This document shows, in pieces, positions 18,461-26,739 of a stretch of 64,000 nt of DNA. Within the stretch, counting starts at the first letter, position 1. The number at the start of each line of letters is the position of its first letter. The DNA is from Lachnospiraceae bacterium (lineage in GTDB: Bacteria > Bacillota > Clostridia > Lachnospirales > Lachnospiraceae), in the NCBI GenBank assembly GCA_910575035.1, contig CAJTDL010000018.1, forward strand, positions 1 through 64,000, in the 5' to 3' direction. The notes under the pieces are model-generated. The model did not search any database. It was not told the origin of the DNA and saw only the letters and a program-made list of their open reading frames with translations. A program made the position numbers and the translations under genes.

Positions 18461-18485
18461 ATGCCCCGCCTTTAGGCAGGGGCAT
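18461..18485 (-). other. Strong hairpin at the stop codon of the preceding gene
   Basis: ATGCCCCTGCC pairs with GGCGGGGCAT around a TAAA loop that contains the stop codon of the gene ending at 18472. No T-run follows, so it is not a normal terminator. It sits directly before the minicistron ribosome site and could stabilise or separate the mRNA segments. Confidence 0.5.
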
Positions 18486-18696
18486 AGCTGATTCTGTTTT
18501 GTTCCATCCTCTGTGCAAACTCCCGAACGGCGTATTTTACGCCGTCAATCTCTGCATGGGTTTCGTCCAGATAACGGCAGACGGCAAAATAATCCTCCCC
18601 GTTCCCGTAAAGCATACGGATAATGCCGCCATCGGGGACAGAGAAAAGTGCCTTTCCTACACTGTCCGTCATGCAGATTTTCCGTCCCCTGCTCAT
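18472..18696 (-). CDS. Small LPD28-like protein, 74 aa
   Basis: Nearly all of this protein (KALFSVPDGGIIRMLYGNGE, then CRYLDETHAEIDGVKYAVREFAQRME-type ending, given here in parts) corresponds to one domain that also ends the 232-residue protein at 18912 (LFLIPDGGKITITYDWGE and FIDEYHTEV). I take it to be an LPD28-type large-polyvalent-protein-associated domain. Its ATG overlaps the previous stop as ATGA. Function unknown; probably a standalone copy of a helper domain. Confidence 0.6.
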   Translation of the reverse strand: MSRGRKICMTDSVGKALFSVPDGGIIRMLYGNGEDYFAVCRYLDETHAEIDGVKYAVREFAQRMEQNRISYAPA

Positions 18697-18899
18697 TCCG
18701 TGCCACCTACCAGAAAGGAGATGACCTTGTTCCCTTTGATGCTCTTTTGCAGCTCGTTGATGAGCGTGATGTCCGCAACCGTAATGCCTTGCATAGATAA
18801 AATATCGTCCATCGTCATGGCGGCAATGGCTTTTTCCTCGGTAAAGCCCGCTTCAAATATCTTATTTAAAACCTTAACGGCTTTCTGGTTGACTGCCAT
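18693..18899 (-). CDS. Small conserved ICE protein, 68 aa
   Basis: Compact helical protein (KVLNKIFEAGFTEEKAIAAM, then ILSMQGITVADITLINELQ) with the look of a helix-turn-helix or UBA-like fold, but no DNA-binding claim can be supported. AGGAGG lies eight bases before the ATG. It is linked by a four-base overlap to the next gene. Confidence 0.6.
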   Translation of the reverse strand: MAVNQKAVKVLNKIFEAGFTEEKAIAAMTMDDILSMQGITVADITLINELQKSIKGNKVISFLVGGTE

Positions 18900-18911
18900 A
18901 TCTAAAACCTC

Positions 18912-19610
18912 CTATCGTTCATGGTCTTTGTGCTTCAGGGCTTTCTGTGCCGCTTGCGGCTCTTGCGGCTTTGGCTCATAACTGTGTTCGTTCCTTTCCA
19001 TACGCTCGGCAAACTCGCAGATATGGTAGAGGTTGCTGCCCACCTCGGTATGGTATTCGTCAATGAAACGGCAGGTCTTTTCCGCCTTTTCTCCCCAATC
19101 ATAAGTGATGGTGATTTTCCCGCCGTCTGGGATGAGGAACAGCTCTTTATAATGGGGATCAATAAATCGGATTCCCTGTTCCGCCCTGGATATATGCTTA
19201 TCAAGCCATTCTTTCACATAGCAGTAGCAGTAAAAATTGTAGTCGCCCTTTGTCGGATTGCAGCGGAGCAGGAAAGCGTGCTTGTCGGTGTCCGCACGGA
19301 AGCCGTACTCGGTACAGTAATTCCCCATAAAGGCGGCATCGGGGGATTGCCTTGCAGCCGACGACATATCACGGCGGCTGTGCAGAAGCCTCTTATCTTC
19401 ACGCAGGGCGTTGATTACATCGTCAAGCTCCGCCTTAAATTCATCGGTTTTCCATTGCTCCCTCGTATCAGACCAATCGGTATGAAACTCATTCCCAGAG
19501 CCGCCAAAGCCCCCACGGAGATGACCGATACATCCCGTCTGCCCCTCAAGCTGCATACTCTGGGCATAGGTGTATTTCTGTTCGGGCTGTGTCAAAGCCC
19601 GTATCTCCAT
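18912..19610 (-). CDS. ICE protein with C-terminal LPD28-like domain, 232 aa
   Basis: The start at 19610 is preferred because its ATG overlaps the preceding stop as TGATG and GGAGG lies upstream. The N-terminal half is aromatic and Gly-rich (GCIGHLRGGFGGSGNEFHTDW; also TDEFKAELDDVINALREDK), with a CNPTKGDYNFYCYCYVKEWL segment near the middle. The last 65 residues repeat the domain of the 74-residue protein downstream. No known catalytic site is seen. Part of a run of overlapping small genes typical of this ICE family. Confidence 0.6.
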   Translation of the reverse strand: MEIRALTQPEQKYTYAQSMQLEGQTGCIGHLRGGFGGSGNEFHTDWSDTREQWKTDEFKAELDDVINALREDKRLLHSRRDMSSAARQSPDAAFMGNYCTEYGFRADTDKHAFLLRCNPTKGDYNFYCYCYVKEWLDKHISRAEQGIRFIDPHYKELFLIPDGGKITITYDWGEKAEKTCRFIDEYHTEVGSNLYHICEFAERMERNEHSYEPKPQEPQAAQKALKHKDHER

Positions 19611-20215
19611 CAGCGTTCCTCCCTGCTCTTTGATTTCTTCGTTTTTTCCTGTTCCTTGATTTTTGCAAGGGCTTCTTTTGCCCAATCGGGCATTTTTTCT
19701 GGCTTGATTTCACCAAGCACATCGTACCTTTCCCATCGGGCGTGCTTGCCGTCTGCAAGGGAAGTCCCAAACACTGCCTGCCCCCTGCCGCCCCTTGCAC
19801 CATGTCCGCCATCCACCAATACAAGCTGATAAGCGGAATGCCGGTACTCATAGCGGTTGACTTCGGCATTGATAACGACCACTTTTCCCACAATATTTTT
19901 ATCCCTGTCATCGGGGAAACAGTCAGAAATGGTAAAGGGGGTCATATCAAATTTGAACTGTTCCTGCTCGGCTCTCACAAGCCCTATCTGCTCCTGCACC
20001 CTGTCGGTAAAAATCTGCATGGCTTCCAGATAGTCATCGGAGCCGACCGCATCTGTTACCCACTCTGCGGACAGGGGATTGTCATAAGTGCAGTCGCAGA
20101 CTAAAAAAGGATATTTTTCTTTTTCATCTATGCCGAACACCACTTCCTTTTTTCCGATGTGGATGCTCTGTGTGACCTCATAAGAGCTAATCATCCGTTT
20201 TTCTTCATTCTTCAT
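19610..20215 (-). CDS. Conserved ICE protein of unknown function, 201 aa
   Basis: Begins with a beta-rich segment (SYEVTQSIHIGKKEVVFGID) and a FLVCDCTYDNPL motif, shows a VVVINAEVNRYEYRHSAYQL element in the middle and ends in a long Lys/Glu helix. The opening resembles that of the 90-residue protein at 20359 (IIESCTIGNTELVIGHHPKA), so the two may share a domain. AAAGGAG precedes the ATG. Its start lies inside the end of a 50-codon gene. Function unknown. Confidence 0.6.
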   Translation of the reverse strand: MKNEEKRMISSYEVTQSIHIGKKEVVFGIDEKEKYPFLVCDCTYDNPLSAEWVTDAVGSDDYLEAMQIFTDRVQEQIGLVRAEQEQFKFDMTPFTISDCFPDDRDKNIVGKVVVINAEVNRYEYRHSAYQLVLVDGGHGARGGRGQAVFGTSLADGKHARWERYDVLGEIKPEKMPDWAKEALAKIKEQEKTKKSKSREER

Positions 20216-20357
20216 CGGGCTTCTCCTTTCCCTGCTTTTTCTCCCTCTGCCAGTCTAAAATCTTTTGGATGCAGACATCGCAGAAGATAGTACGGCTGTC
20301 CTTATATCGGGGATAAGGGCAGGTCGTACAGTCATACTTTTTATTCTCACCGCTCAT
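20205..20357 (-). CDS. Small Cys-rich protein, 50 aa
   Basis: Short frame between two ICE genes. It encodes a zinc-ribbon-like pattern, CTTCPYPRYKDSRTIFCDVC, with CxxC pairs at both ends, followed by a charged helix. It starts one base after the stop of the previous gene (TAGCATG) and its end overlaps the start of the next gene. Spacing, overlap and the Cys pattern argue that it is real; no function can be named. Confidence 0.55.
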   Translation of the reverse strand: MSGENKKYDCTTCPYPRYKDSRTIFCDVCIQKILDWQREKKQGKEKPDEE

Positions 20358-20358
20358 G

Positions 20359-20634
20359 CTACCGCTCACGCCCATCGTGCCGCTTCGCCTTTTTATCGGA
20401 CTGTTGATTGTACGGCATCTGGCACTCTGACTGGTAGCGTTCGTTCAGCTTCTCTCTTGCGGCTTCAAGGGTATTGCAGTAGCAGCCCCAGTAATAGTTG
20501 TCGCCGCCCTTACAGTACCAGCATACATAAGGGTTCGGGGCTTTCGGGTGATGCCCGATGACAAGCTCCGTGTTCCCGATAGTGCAGCTCTCTATGATTT
20601 CATAGCCCTGATTGGAGCGTGTTTCACCGTTCAT
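20359..20634 (-). CDS. Small ICE protein with Cys/Trp-rich centre, 91 aa
   Basis: The start at 20634 (MNGETRSNQGYEIIES) is preferred to the longer frame because AGGAACG precedes it and it overlaps the upstream gene by only 11 bases. The central segment PYVCWYCKGGDNYYWGCYC is rich in Cys and aromatics. It ends in a charged helix. Its N-terminal pattern resembles that of the 201-residue protein downstream. Function unknown. Confidence 0.6.
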   Translation of the reverse strand: MNGETRSNQGYEIIESCTIGNTELVIGHHPKAPNPYVCWYCKGGDNYYWGCYCNTLEAAREKLNERYQSECQMPYNQQSDKKAKRHDGRER

Positions 20635-20944
20635 AGGCGTTCCTCCTCTCTTTTTGTTTCCCGTCCATATATTGCTGCAATTCATACTGGCAGGGGACAT
20701 ACAGCCTGCCGTTCTCCACGCAGCGGAAAATATCGCATTTCTTATCCGTGGATGCAGCATAAAAATCATCATAAGAATAAGGGAATTTCTGGCTTCCCCT
20801 GCCGTAATAGTCAGCGGCGAAAAAGCCAAGTTCCCTGTCCGTCTTTAATCTGCGTGTAATCTTGAAAAAATCATCTTCCCGCTTTGTGAACTGCCGCTCT
20901 GGGATAAAATGATGCCCTCCGTATTCAAAAGACTTATCCTGCAT
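20624..20944 (-). CDS. Conserved ICE protein of unknown function, 106 aa
   Basis: Soluble protein with the start YGGHHFIPERQFTKREDDFF, a DRELGFFAADYYGRGSQKFP middle and a Cys-containing KKCDIFRCVENGRLYVPCQY end, reminiscent of the accessory (LPD-type) domains found fused in large polyvalent proteins. GAGGTGAAAG lies directly before the ATG. It overlaps the next gene. Function unknown. Confidence 0.6.
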   Translation of the reverse strand: MQDKSFEYGGHHFIPERQFTKREDDFFKITRRLKTDRELGFFAADYYGRGSQKFPYSYDDFYAASTDKKCDIFRCVENGRLYVPCQYELQQYMDGKQKERRNAYER

Positions 20945-20952
20945 CTTTCACC

Positions 20953-21258
20953 TCACGATTCTTTCGCATATCTACGGTATGCCTTTTCGCCTTTGGCTCT
21001 GATTTTCTGCATCCGCACACTCCCTAAAAGCTCTGGGCATTTCTCCTGCAACTTGCGGCGTGTCCTGCCCACGCTCTCAAAGCTCGGCAATCCAAGCTCC
21101 TTATGGTTCAAAAGTATTCGGGCAAGCGGCATAGCTCCCGCATCTTTCAGATAAAGGTTGCAGAGGGCAAGGTACAGCACCATGTCGTCATTTCTAGCGT
21201 CCTCATTCTCTTGCAAGACGGCTCTGACTTTGCCCTCAATGGTTTTCAGACTGTCCAT
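20953..21258 (-). CDS. Conserved ICE protein, possible regulator, 101 aa
   Basis: The start at 21258 (MDSLKTIEGKVRAVL) is set by CGGAGGAA six bases upstream; the 112-codon frame is less likely. The sequence ARNDDMVLYLALCNLYLKDA followed by LPSFESVGRTRRKLQEKCPE looks like a small helical DNA-binding protein, with a basic end (MQKIRAKGEKAYRRYAKES). I recognise it as a frequent ICE gene but no specific function is established. Confidence 0.6.
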   Translation of the reverse strand: MDSLKTIEGKVRAVLQENEDARNDDMVLYLALCNLYLKDAGAMPLARILLNHKELGLPSFESVGRTRRKLQEKCPELLGSVRMQKIRAKGEKAYRRYAKES

Positions 21259-21361
21259 AAATTCCTCCGTTCTGTGTGTTTCTTCGCACAAACACCCTCT
21301 ATAAATGGAAAGAGGGCGGTCATTCTGAACCGCCCCAATCCCATATCAAAAACCTCCTAAT

Positions 21362-21448
21362 TTATTTCTTCCTGCGGAAATGCAGCCACGCAGCCGCACC
21401 GCCGATAAATGCCACAAGCACAATAGCAATAATGGTTTTTTCTCTCAT
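21362..21448 (-). CDS. 28-residue single-helix membrane peptide
   Basis: A 28-codon frame starts five bases after the surface-protein stop. The ribosome site AAGGAGG lies within the last codons of that gene. It encodes one hydrophobic helix (TIIAIVLVAFIGGAAAW) and a basic tail (HFRRKK), the charge pattern of a membrane peptide with a cytoplasmic C-terminus. It echoes the membrane anchor of the preceding surface protein and might assist its sorting; that is inference. Confidence 0.5.
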   Translation of the reverse strand: MREKTIIAIVLVAFIGGAAAWLHFRRKK

Positions 21449-21453
21449 CCTGT

Positions 21454-24400
21454 TTAATCCTCCTTTTTCTTTCTTCCGCTCTTATAACCGACAAATCCAA
21501 AGATTCCTGCACCGATTGTAAATGCAGCCGCAAGGCTCACCCACAAGCCGAGATTAAAGTCGTCGCCTGTTTTCGGTGTGTCACGCAGCTCGTTGTGCAT
21601 GGTTACGGTTGCCGTTTCGTCTGTTTTGATTGTCACTTTCTGGTCGGCAGGCAGGATATAGCCAGAGGATGCCTTGTCGCTGACCTCGGAAATGGTGTAT
21701 TCGCCGATACGCAAGCCGTCAATGACGATTTCGCCGTTCTTATCAGTGGTAAAGGTCTGGTCGTAATCTTTGCCGATGACACGGAAAGAGAAGCCCTCCA
21801 CCTTGCCGTCAGAGGAAGTCTTGACGATTTTTAATGAGCCTTTCTGTGCTTCATTTAAGAAGCCTTTGCCCGCTTCGTTCTCCACGTTGTAGGTCTTGCC
21901 GTTTTCCTCAATGGATACGGGATAAACATTCTCGTCCAGAACGAAGCCTGTCGGGGCGGTTTTCTCACGGACAAGGTATTTGCCGTATCTGAGGTCGTTC
22001 ATCTGGTACACGCCTTTTTCTACCTTGCCCATCTCGCCGAGCAGCTCGTCTTTCTTGTCCAGTTTTCCATCCTCGTTTGTATCAGAGTAAACCTCGAATA
22101 CCGCACCCGTGAGCTTGTTGTCTGGATAGTCCTTGTCTACTTTCGTCAGAGCGATATTGCCTTTGATGAAATAGTTTACAAGTTCAATCTCCACAACCTC
22201 ATCAACCTCGCCGATTGTCACACTGATTTCTTCCTCGGAGAGTACATATCCTTTCGGGCTTTCGATTTCACGGATTACCCATGTGCCATACGGAACTTCC
22301 TCAAAAGAAAAACTGCCGTCATCTTCCGATGTGGCAGTCGCAATCGCAGTTTCCTTTGTATATTCAGTTGTTTCCGCCTTAAAGATGCCGATAACAGCAC
22401 CGCCCAAGTCCTCGCCGTCCTCATTGGATTTCCTGCCGCTGACCGAGCCGTAAATCAGTTCGTTTTCAATGGCTTCGCCCTCGTTTGCCGTGATGTTCAC
22501 AACGGCTGTTTCCTGCCCTGCGTACTCGAAGTCAACAGGGTATTTCTCGTCGCTGACAAGGTAGGCGGCGTTTGTGCTGATTTCCTGCACATAATAGCTG
22601 CCCATCGGCAGGTCGCTGATAGCTTTTCCGTGACCGTTCTCGTCAAGGAAGATGACTTCTATCAATCCGTCCGCAGGAATTGTTGTGCCGTCTGCGGCGG
22701 TCAGTTCCTCGGTGGCATACAGACCGAACGTAACGTCTTTGATTTCGCCGTTATTGCCCACGCCGTATGCTTCGTCCACTTCAAGGCTCTTGATTACGTC
22801 GATTTCCACACGCTGACGCTCGTTGTAAAAATCCGTGCCTGCTTCTGTCACTTCAATTTCCTGTCCCGCATACACAAGCTCCACGGCATGGATTTCCTCA
22901 CTTAACACCATACCATACGGGGCGGTCACTTCCCTTACCTCGTACTTTCCGAGATAAAGTTCCCTGCTTTCCGCTGTGCCGTCCTCGCCCGTAGTGAGCG
23001 TATCTACAACCTCGCCTTTCTCGGCTCTTACCGTTCCGTCTGTCGTAATAATGTCCTCGGCTGCGGTAATCTCATAGACCGCACCCTCCAAATTATCCAC
23101 GGCAAAAATCGGCTGGTACAGCCCCTTGTTTCCTGATACCCTGCTGAATATCTCCCCAGATTTTCCTACCGTGATTTTCCCTTTCTGTGCCACGTTGGAG
23201 CGTTCCACCTTGACAATGGTGATGCCGCTTTCTTCCTCGGAATTTTCCTGCTCCACGTCAAAATAAACTGGCTCGGAGTCGAGGACATAGCCGTATGGGG
23301 CTTGCACCTCAACAAGAGAATATCCCTTGCCGTATTCCAGAGTCTGCGGCGTAATAAGCTCTCCGTCTGCGGTAGTATAGAACGTGTCAATCTTTGTCAC
23401 TTCGGGATAAGTGAACGTCATCGTCACAAGCTCCCCGTTCGGGTCGTAAATCTGGAAGCCTGCGCCCGCATAGGGGATAACCTTGCCTGTTTCCACGTCT
23501 TTCTTAACGATTTTGATATAGCTCTCAAAATTGGCGTTGTTGATAAGGTAGCGGTAGGTCTGGCTGTCTTTGCAGATGAACACGTCAAAATCTTTCATCA
23601 GCTCACGCCCGTCCCATCCAGAAGTCTGATGCACAGTATAAATGCCATACGGCATATCCTTTGTCTGGGCAAAGCCGTTCTCGTCACATATCAATGTGTC
23701 ACGCTCGGTTTCCTCCGCCGCATCGAAGCCGCCTGCGGATTTTAAATACACTTCAAAGACAGCCCCCTCCTCTGGCGTTTCAATCTGGGTTTCGCCGTTG
23801 TCGGTGTGCTTGATGATGGCAATATTGCCTTTGATGACCTGCTCATTCACATCATTCTTTGCGGAATTATATTCCACGGTGTAAAGCTCTGGCTCTGCCC
23901 CTACATGATGGATTGTAGTATCTAAAAGATAGCCCTCGGACGGGGTAATCTCACGGACGCTCCAATCGTTCCCGCAGATATAATATTTCGTTGTGAACTG
24001 ACCGTTTTCGTCGGTGGTGTAGGTGTCCACAAGCTCCTCGCCCTTATAGATGCCATAAACCGCACCTGCAAGGGAAGCGTCGCCCTGCGGCTTCTTTCCT
24101 GTTTCCACGTCGGTCTTTAATACCGTAACATTGAACTTCTTCAAAATGTTGTGGAAGCTGCGGTTTGTAACCTTTTTCCACTCAATCGGGGCTGTCTGGG
24201 ATGCAGGCACGACGTAGCGGACTGCCGTGTCCACTTCCTCAAGGGTATAAGGCGTGCTGCCGCTGATAAGGACGTTCTCAAACTTTGCCAATCCATTCTT
24301 ATCGGTTATGGCATATTCATCAACTGCCAATCCGCTTAAAGAAGTGCCGTAAAGGTGGAACTTCACGCCCTCCACCAGATTATCCTCGGATGTTTTCACA

Positions 24401-25602
24401 ACCTCAAGGCTTCCACGCTTCAAAGTGTTGCTGAACGTGACTGTAGAAGTCTTTCCGCCAATGATTGTCACTGTCTGGGTTTTCTGCGGCTCATAACGGT
24501 CAATGGACTGTTCAGTGACGGTATAAGTGCCAGGGAATAACCCCTCCACCGTGATGTTTCCGTCTTTATCTGTTTTTACGGTCTTATTGAACCCGTCGCC
24601 CTTGATGGTAAAGGAAATCCCCGCAACAACGCCGTCCTCGGAAGTCTTTTTCAGTGCGACCGTGCCTGTCGGCGTTTCCACGTTGATATACGCCGTCATG
24701 GTATCCACGTTTTCCACGCCCGTAATGACGTCCTGCAAGTTGGGGTCGCCGTAAGCAATCATCATCGCCCCGCTGCTGACCGTCGGCGTGTTGTTCCTTG
24801 TAGCAGTAATCCTTGCTTTTCCGTCAATGGCTTTCTTGGATGTGACAGTGAGCTTGTTCCCAGACTTGGACACTTTCACGTTGCTGTCGGAACTGGTAAA
24901 GGAATACTCGGAAAGGGAATTGTTCTTATCCGTCAGCGTTAAGCTGTACTTCCCGTCCTTATAGGCAAGCTCCTTTGTAATGTCTTTCTTCCCTGCCGAC
25001 ATGAAGCTCGGAATTGTACTGTGCCTTGTCATCAGCGACACAATCTGGTCGTAAGCCGCCACCGCCCCGCTGTTCTCATAATTAGAGCCAAAGTGCAGGC
25101 TGTAAACGGTCGTGCTTGTCTGGCTGTACGGGCTTGTGGCGTTGCGGCATCCCGTGACGAACTCCCACACAAGGGTCTGGGTGGCAAGCCACTTCTCGTC
25201 ATCGCTCCCAGACAGATTCCCGCTGTTCCCCTGATACCCATAGAGCAGGGCAAGCCCCACCGCCTTTCTCTGTTCTGCGGAGAGGGCGTTCCAAGCGTTG
25301 GAAGAAGCCTTTGCCAATGTGTTCCCCGTTTTCAGCGGCACTCCTGGCTGAAGGCAGAACGCCGTTTCCCCGTCCACATACATACGGTATTTGTATTCGC
25401 CTGTCCCTCCTGCGGTATGACCGCCGATATTGGCACTGGAATTATACCTCATGGCGTTCCCTGCACCGTCGTAGGTGTGGGTAAAGCTAATCGTCCCAAT
25501 GTCGCCCGCTGCAAACGCTGTTGTGGCAGGGACGGCGGACAATGCCGTGACCGCAGCAAGGGCAAACGCCGCAGCCCTTTTGAATAATTTACGAATCTTC
25601 AT
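21454..25602 (-). CDS. Giant LPXTG-like surface protein with thioester and ten CnaB/SpaA repeats, 1382 aa
   Basis: Cell-wall-anchored adhesin or pilus-like protein carried by the ICE. Residues 1-31 are a signal peptide. A thioester domain follows, with the reactive Cys83 in AFCLQPG and the partner motif LATQTLVWEF near residue 170. From about residue 315 I count ten CnaB/SpaA-type modules, many with the Lys (VxKT) and YTVxE features needed for isopeptide bonds. The end has a TPKTGDD sorting signal (T in place of L), a membrane helix and KKKED. Such proteins may mediate donor-recipient or host contact. No sortase is in the window. AGGAGG precedes the ATG. Confidence 0.9.
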   Translation of the reverse strand: MKIRKLFKRAAAFALAAVTALSAVPATTAFAAGDIGTISFTHTYDGAGNAMRYNSSANIGGHTAGGTGEYKYRMYVDGETAFCLQPGVPLKTGNTLAKASSNAWNALSAEQRKAVGLALLYGYQGNSGNLSGSDDEKWLATQTLVWEFVTGCRNATSPYSQTSTTVYSLHFGSNYENSGAVAAYDQIVSLMTRHSTIPSFMSAGKKDITKELAYKDGKYSLTLTDKNNSLSEYSFTSSDSNVKVSKSGNKLTVTSKKAIDGKARITATRNNTPTVSSGAMMIAYGDPNLQDVITGVENVDTMTAYINVETPTGTVALKKTSEDGVVAGISFTIKGDGFNKTVKTDKDGNITVEGLFPGTYTVTEQSIDRYEPQKTQTVTIIGGKTSTVTFSNTLKRGSLEVVKTSEDNLVEGVKFHLYGTSLSGLAVDEYAITDKNGLAKFENVLISGSTPYTLEEVDTAVRYVVPASQTAPIEWKKVTNRSFHNILKKFNVTVLKTDVETGKKPQGDASLAGAVYGIYKGEELVDTYTTDENGQFTTKYYICGNDWSVREITPSEGYLLDTTIHHVGAEPELYTVEYNSAKNDVNEQVIKGNIAIIKHTDNGETQIETPEEGAVFEVYLKSAGGFDAAEETERDTLICDENGFAQTKDMPYGIYTVHQTSGWDGRELMKDFDVFICKDSQTYRYLINNANFESYIKIVKKDVETGKVIPYAGAGFQIYDPNGELVTMTFTYPEVTKIDTFYTTADGELITPQTLEYGKGYSLVEVQAPYGYVLDSEPVYFDVEQENSEEESGITIVKVERSNVAQKGKITVGKSGEIFSRVSGNKGLYQPIFAVDNLEGAVYEITAAEDIITTDGTVRAEKGEVVDTLTTGEDGTAESRELYLGKYEVREVTAPYGMVLSEEIHAVELVYAGQEIEVTEAGTDFYNERQRVEIDVIKSLEVDEAYGVGNNGEIKDVTFGLYATEELTAADGTTIPADGLIEVIFLDENGHGKAISDLPMGSYYVQEISTNAAYLVSDEKYPVDFEYAGQETAVVNITANEGEAIENELIYGSVSGRKSNEDGEDLGGAVIGIFKAETTEYTKETAIATATSEDDGSFSFEEVPYGTWVIREIESPKGYVLSEEEISVTIGEVDEVVEIELVNYFIKGNIALTKVDKDYPDNKLTGAVFEVYSDTNEDGKLDKKDELLGEMGKVEKGVYQMNDLRYGKYLVREKTAPTGFVLDENVYPVSIEENGKTYNVENEAGKGFLNEAQKGSLKIVKTSSDGKVEGFSFRVIGKDYDQTFTTDKNGEIVIDGLRIGEYTISEVSDKASSGYILPADQKVTIKTDETATVTMHNELRDTPKTGDDFNLGLWVSLAAAFTIGAGIFGFVGYKSGRKKKED

Positions 25603-25648
25603 CGTTACCTCCTGTTCGTTCTCATGTTGATAGTTGACTTTCTGGCAG

Positions 25649-25673
25649 AAAAAAACCGCCCGTGTGGACAGCC
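25649..25673 (-). terminator. Terminator between parB and the surface protein gene
   Basis: GCTGTCC-ACAC-GGGCGGT (with G-T pairs) followed by seven T on the minus strand. The remainder of the gap 25674-25791 holds only a second, weaker hairpin with a T7 run near 25745-25775. Confidence 0.65.
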
Positions 25674-25791
25674 TTTAATAATTCTTTTCTCGGATAGTTA
25701 CTGGCAGTATCTAGGGGGTGAGGTGTGGAGAGGGGGAAAGAGAAAAAAATTTGCTGTCCCCCAAAGGGCAGACTTCTCCCCAAGTGTGCGG

Positions 25792-26739
25792 TTATCTTTC
25801 CTGCCCCCGCTGCCTTTGTAAGTGTCGGTTATAAAACTCCAACGCCTTTACGACAAAATCCGTTTCCTGCCCTCTGGGGATGGATTTTGGTATGAGCTTG
25901 GTTATCCGCTCATCCTTAAAGGCAGGCTTCTCTTTCTGGTTTGGCTTATCCTCCTGCATGATGGACTGGATAACCTCGTCCGTGAGTTTTCCCTCCTGCA
26001 TAAACTTTTTCATTTTGATAGCCTGTGCAAGTGAGGGGGTGGCATCGTTGTAGCCCATCGCTTCTAAAAGCGTGTACTGCTGTTCCTCGGAAAGATAGGA
26101 GATTTCCACCGCAGGACGGAAAGCAATCTGGCGTTCATCTACCATTTGCAGGATTTCGGGCACAAGCTCGGTTAAACGGATAAATCGGCGTATCTGGTCT
26201 TTACTTTCTCCAACAAGTTCGCCTAATTCTTCATCAGAACGCCCCTTTGATAAATTAGTCGCCAATGGCGACGCATTTTCTTTCGGGGGTCTGCCTGCCT
26301 GTCTTTTCATTGCTTCTAACCGCATTTTATAAGCAAAGGCTTTTTCACTCGGCAGAATAACAGAGCGTTGGAGATTACTCTCAACCATGACAATAATCGC
26401 TTCATCATGGGTCAGCTCCTTAACCTCACATTTCAGCGTTTCAAGACCTGCAAGCTCACAAGCCTTTTTCCGCCTGTGACCGCTGATAAGCTCGTACCGT
26501 CCGTCCTCTTTTTGCCGAACTGTCGCAGGGGTCATTACGCCGCTCCGACTGACACTTTCCACAAGCTGCTCCATATCCTCATTCATCAAAACCTTGAATG
26601 GGTGGTCTGGGAACTCGTCAATCTCGGAAATGGGTATTTCCCTTATCCTGCTTAGATTTGCTTCTGCACGGCTCTCGTCCGTTTCAAAGAGGTCATCGTA
26701 TGCGGTCAGCTCGATTTCTGTTCTTTTGTTTCTCGCCAA
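25792..26739 (-). CDS. parB: ParB/Spo0J-family partition protein, 315 aa
   Basis: CTPase/DNA-binding protein that marks a parS site for partition of the excised element. The start is TTG at 26739 (MARNKRTEIELTAYDD) because GGAGG lies nine bases upstream; the ATG at 26769 has none. The ParB domain has ISGHRRKKACELAG and EANLSRI-type pieces, then the box VESNLQR. A helix-turn-helix (about 175-205; SDEELGELVGESKDQIRRFI) follows, then a charged tail. The gene overlaps the end of parA by 47 bases. Confidence 0.92.
   Translation of the reverse strand: MARNKRTEIELTAYDDLFETDESRAEANLSRIREIPISEIDEFPDHPFKVLMNEDMEQLVESVSRSGVMTPATVRQKEDGRYELISGHRRKKACELAGLETLKCEVKELTHDEAIIVMVESNLQRSVILPSEKAFAYKMRLEAMKRQAGRPPKENASPLATNLSKGRSDEELGELVGESKDQIRRFIRLTELVPEILQMVDERQIAFRPAVEISYLSEEQQYTLLEAMGYNDATPSLAQAIKMKKFMQEGKLTDEVIQSIMQEDKPNQKEKPAFKDERITKLIPKSIPRGQETDFVVKALEFYNRHLQRQRGQER

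Noticed and set aside
25624-25821. 65-codon plus-strand frame between parB and the surface protein
   Set aside because: No ribosome site, against the direction of all neighbours, and it covers terminator hairpins.
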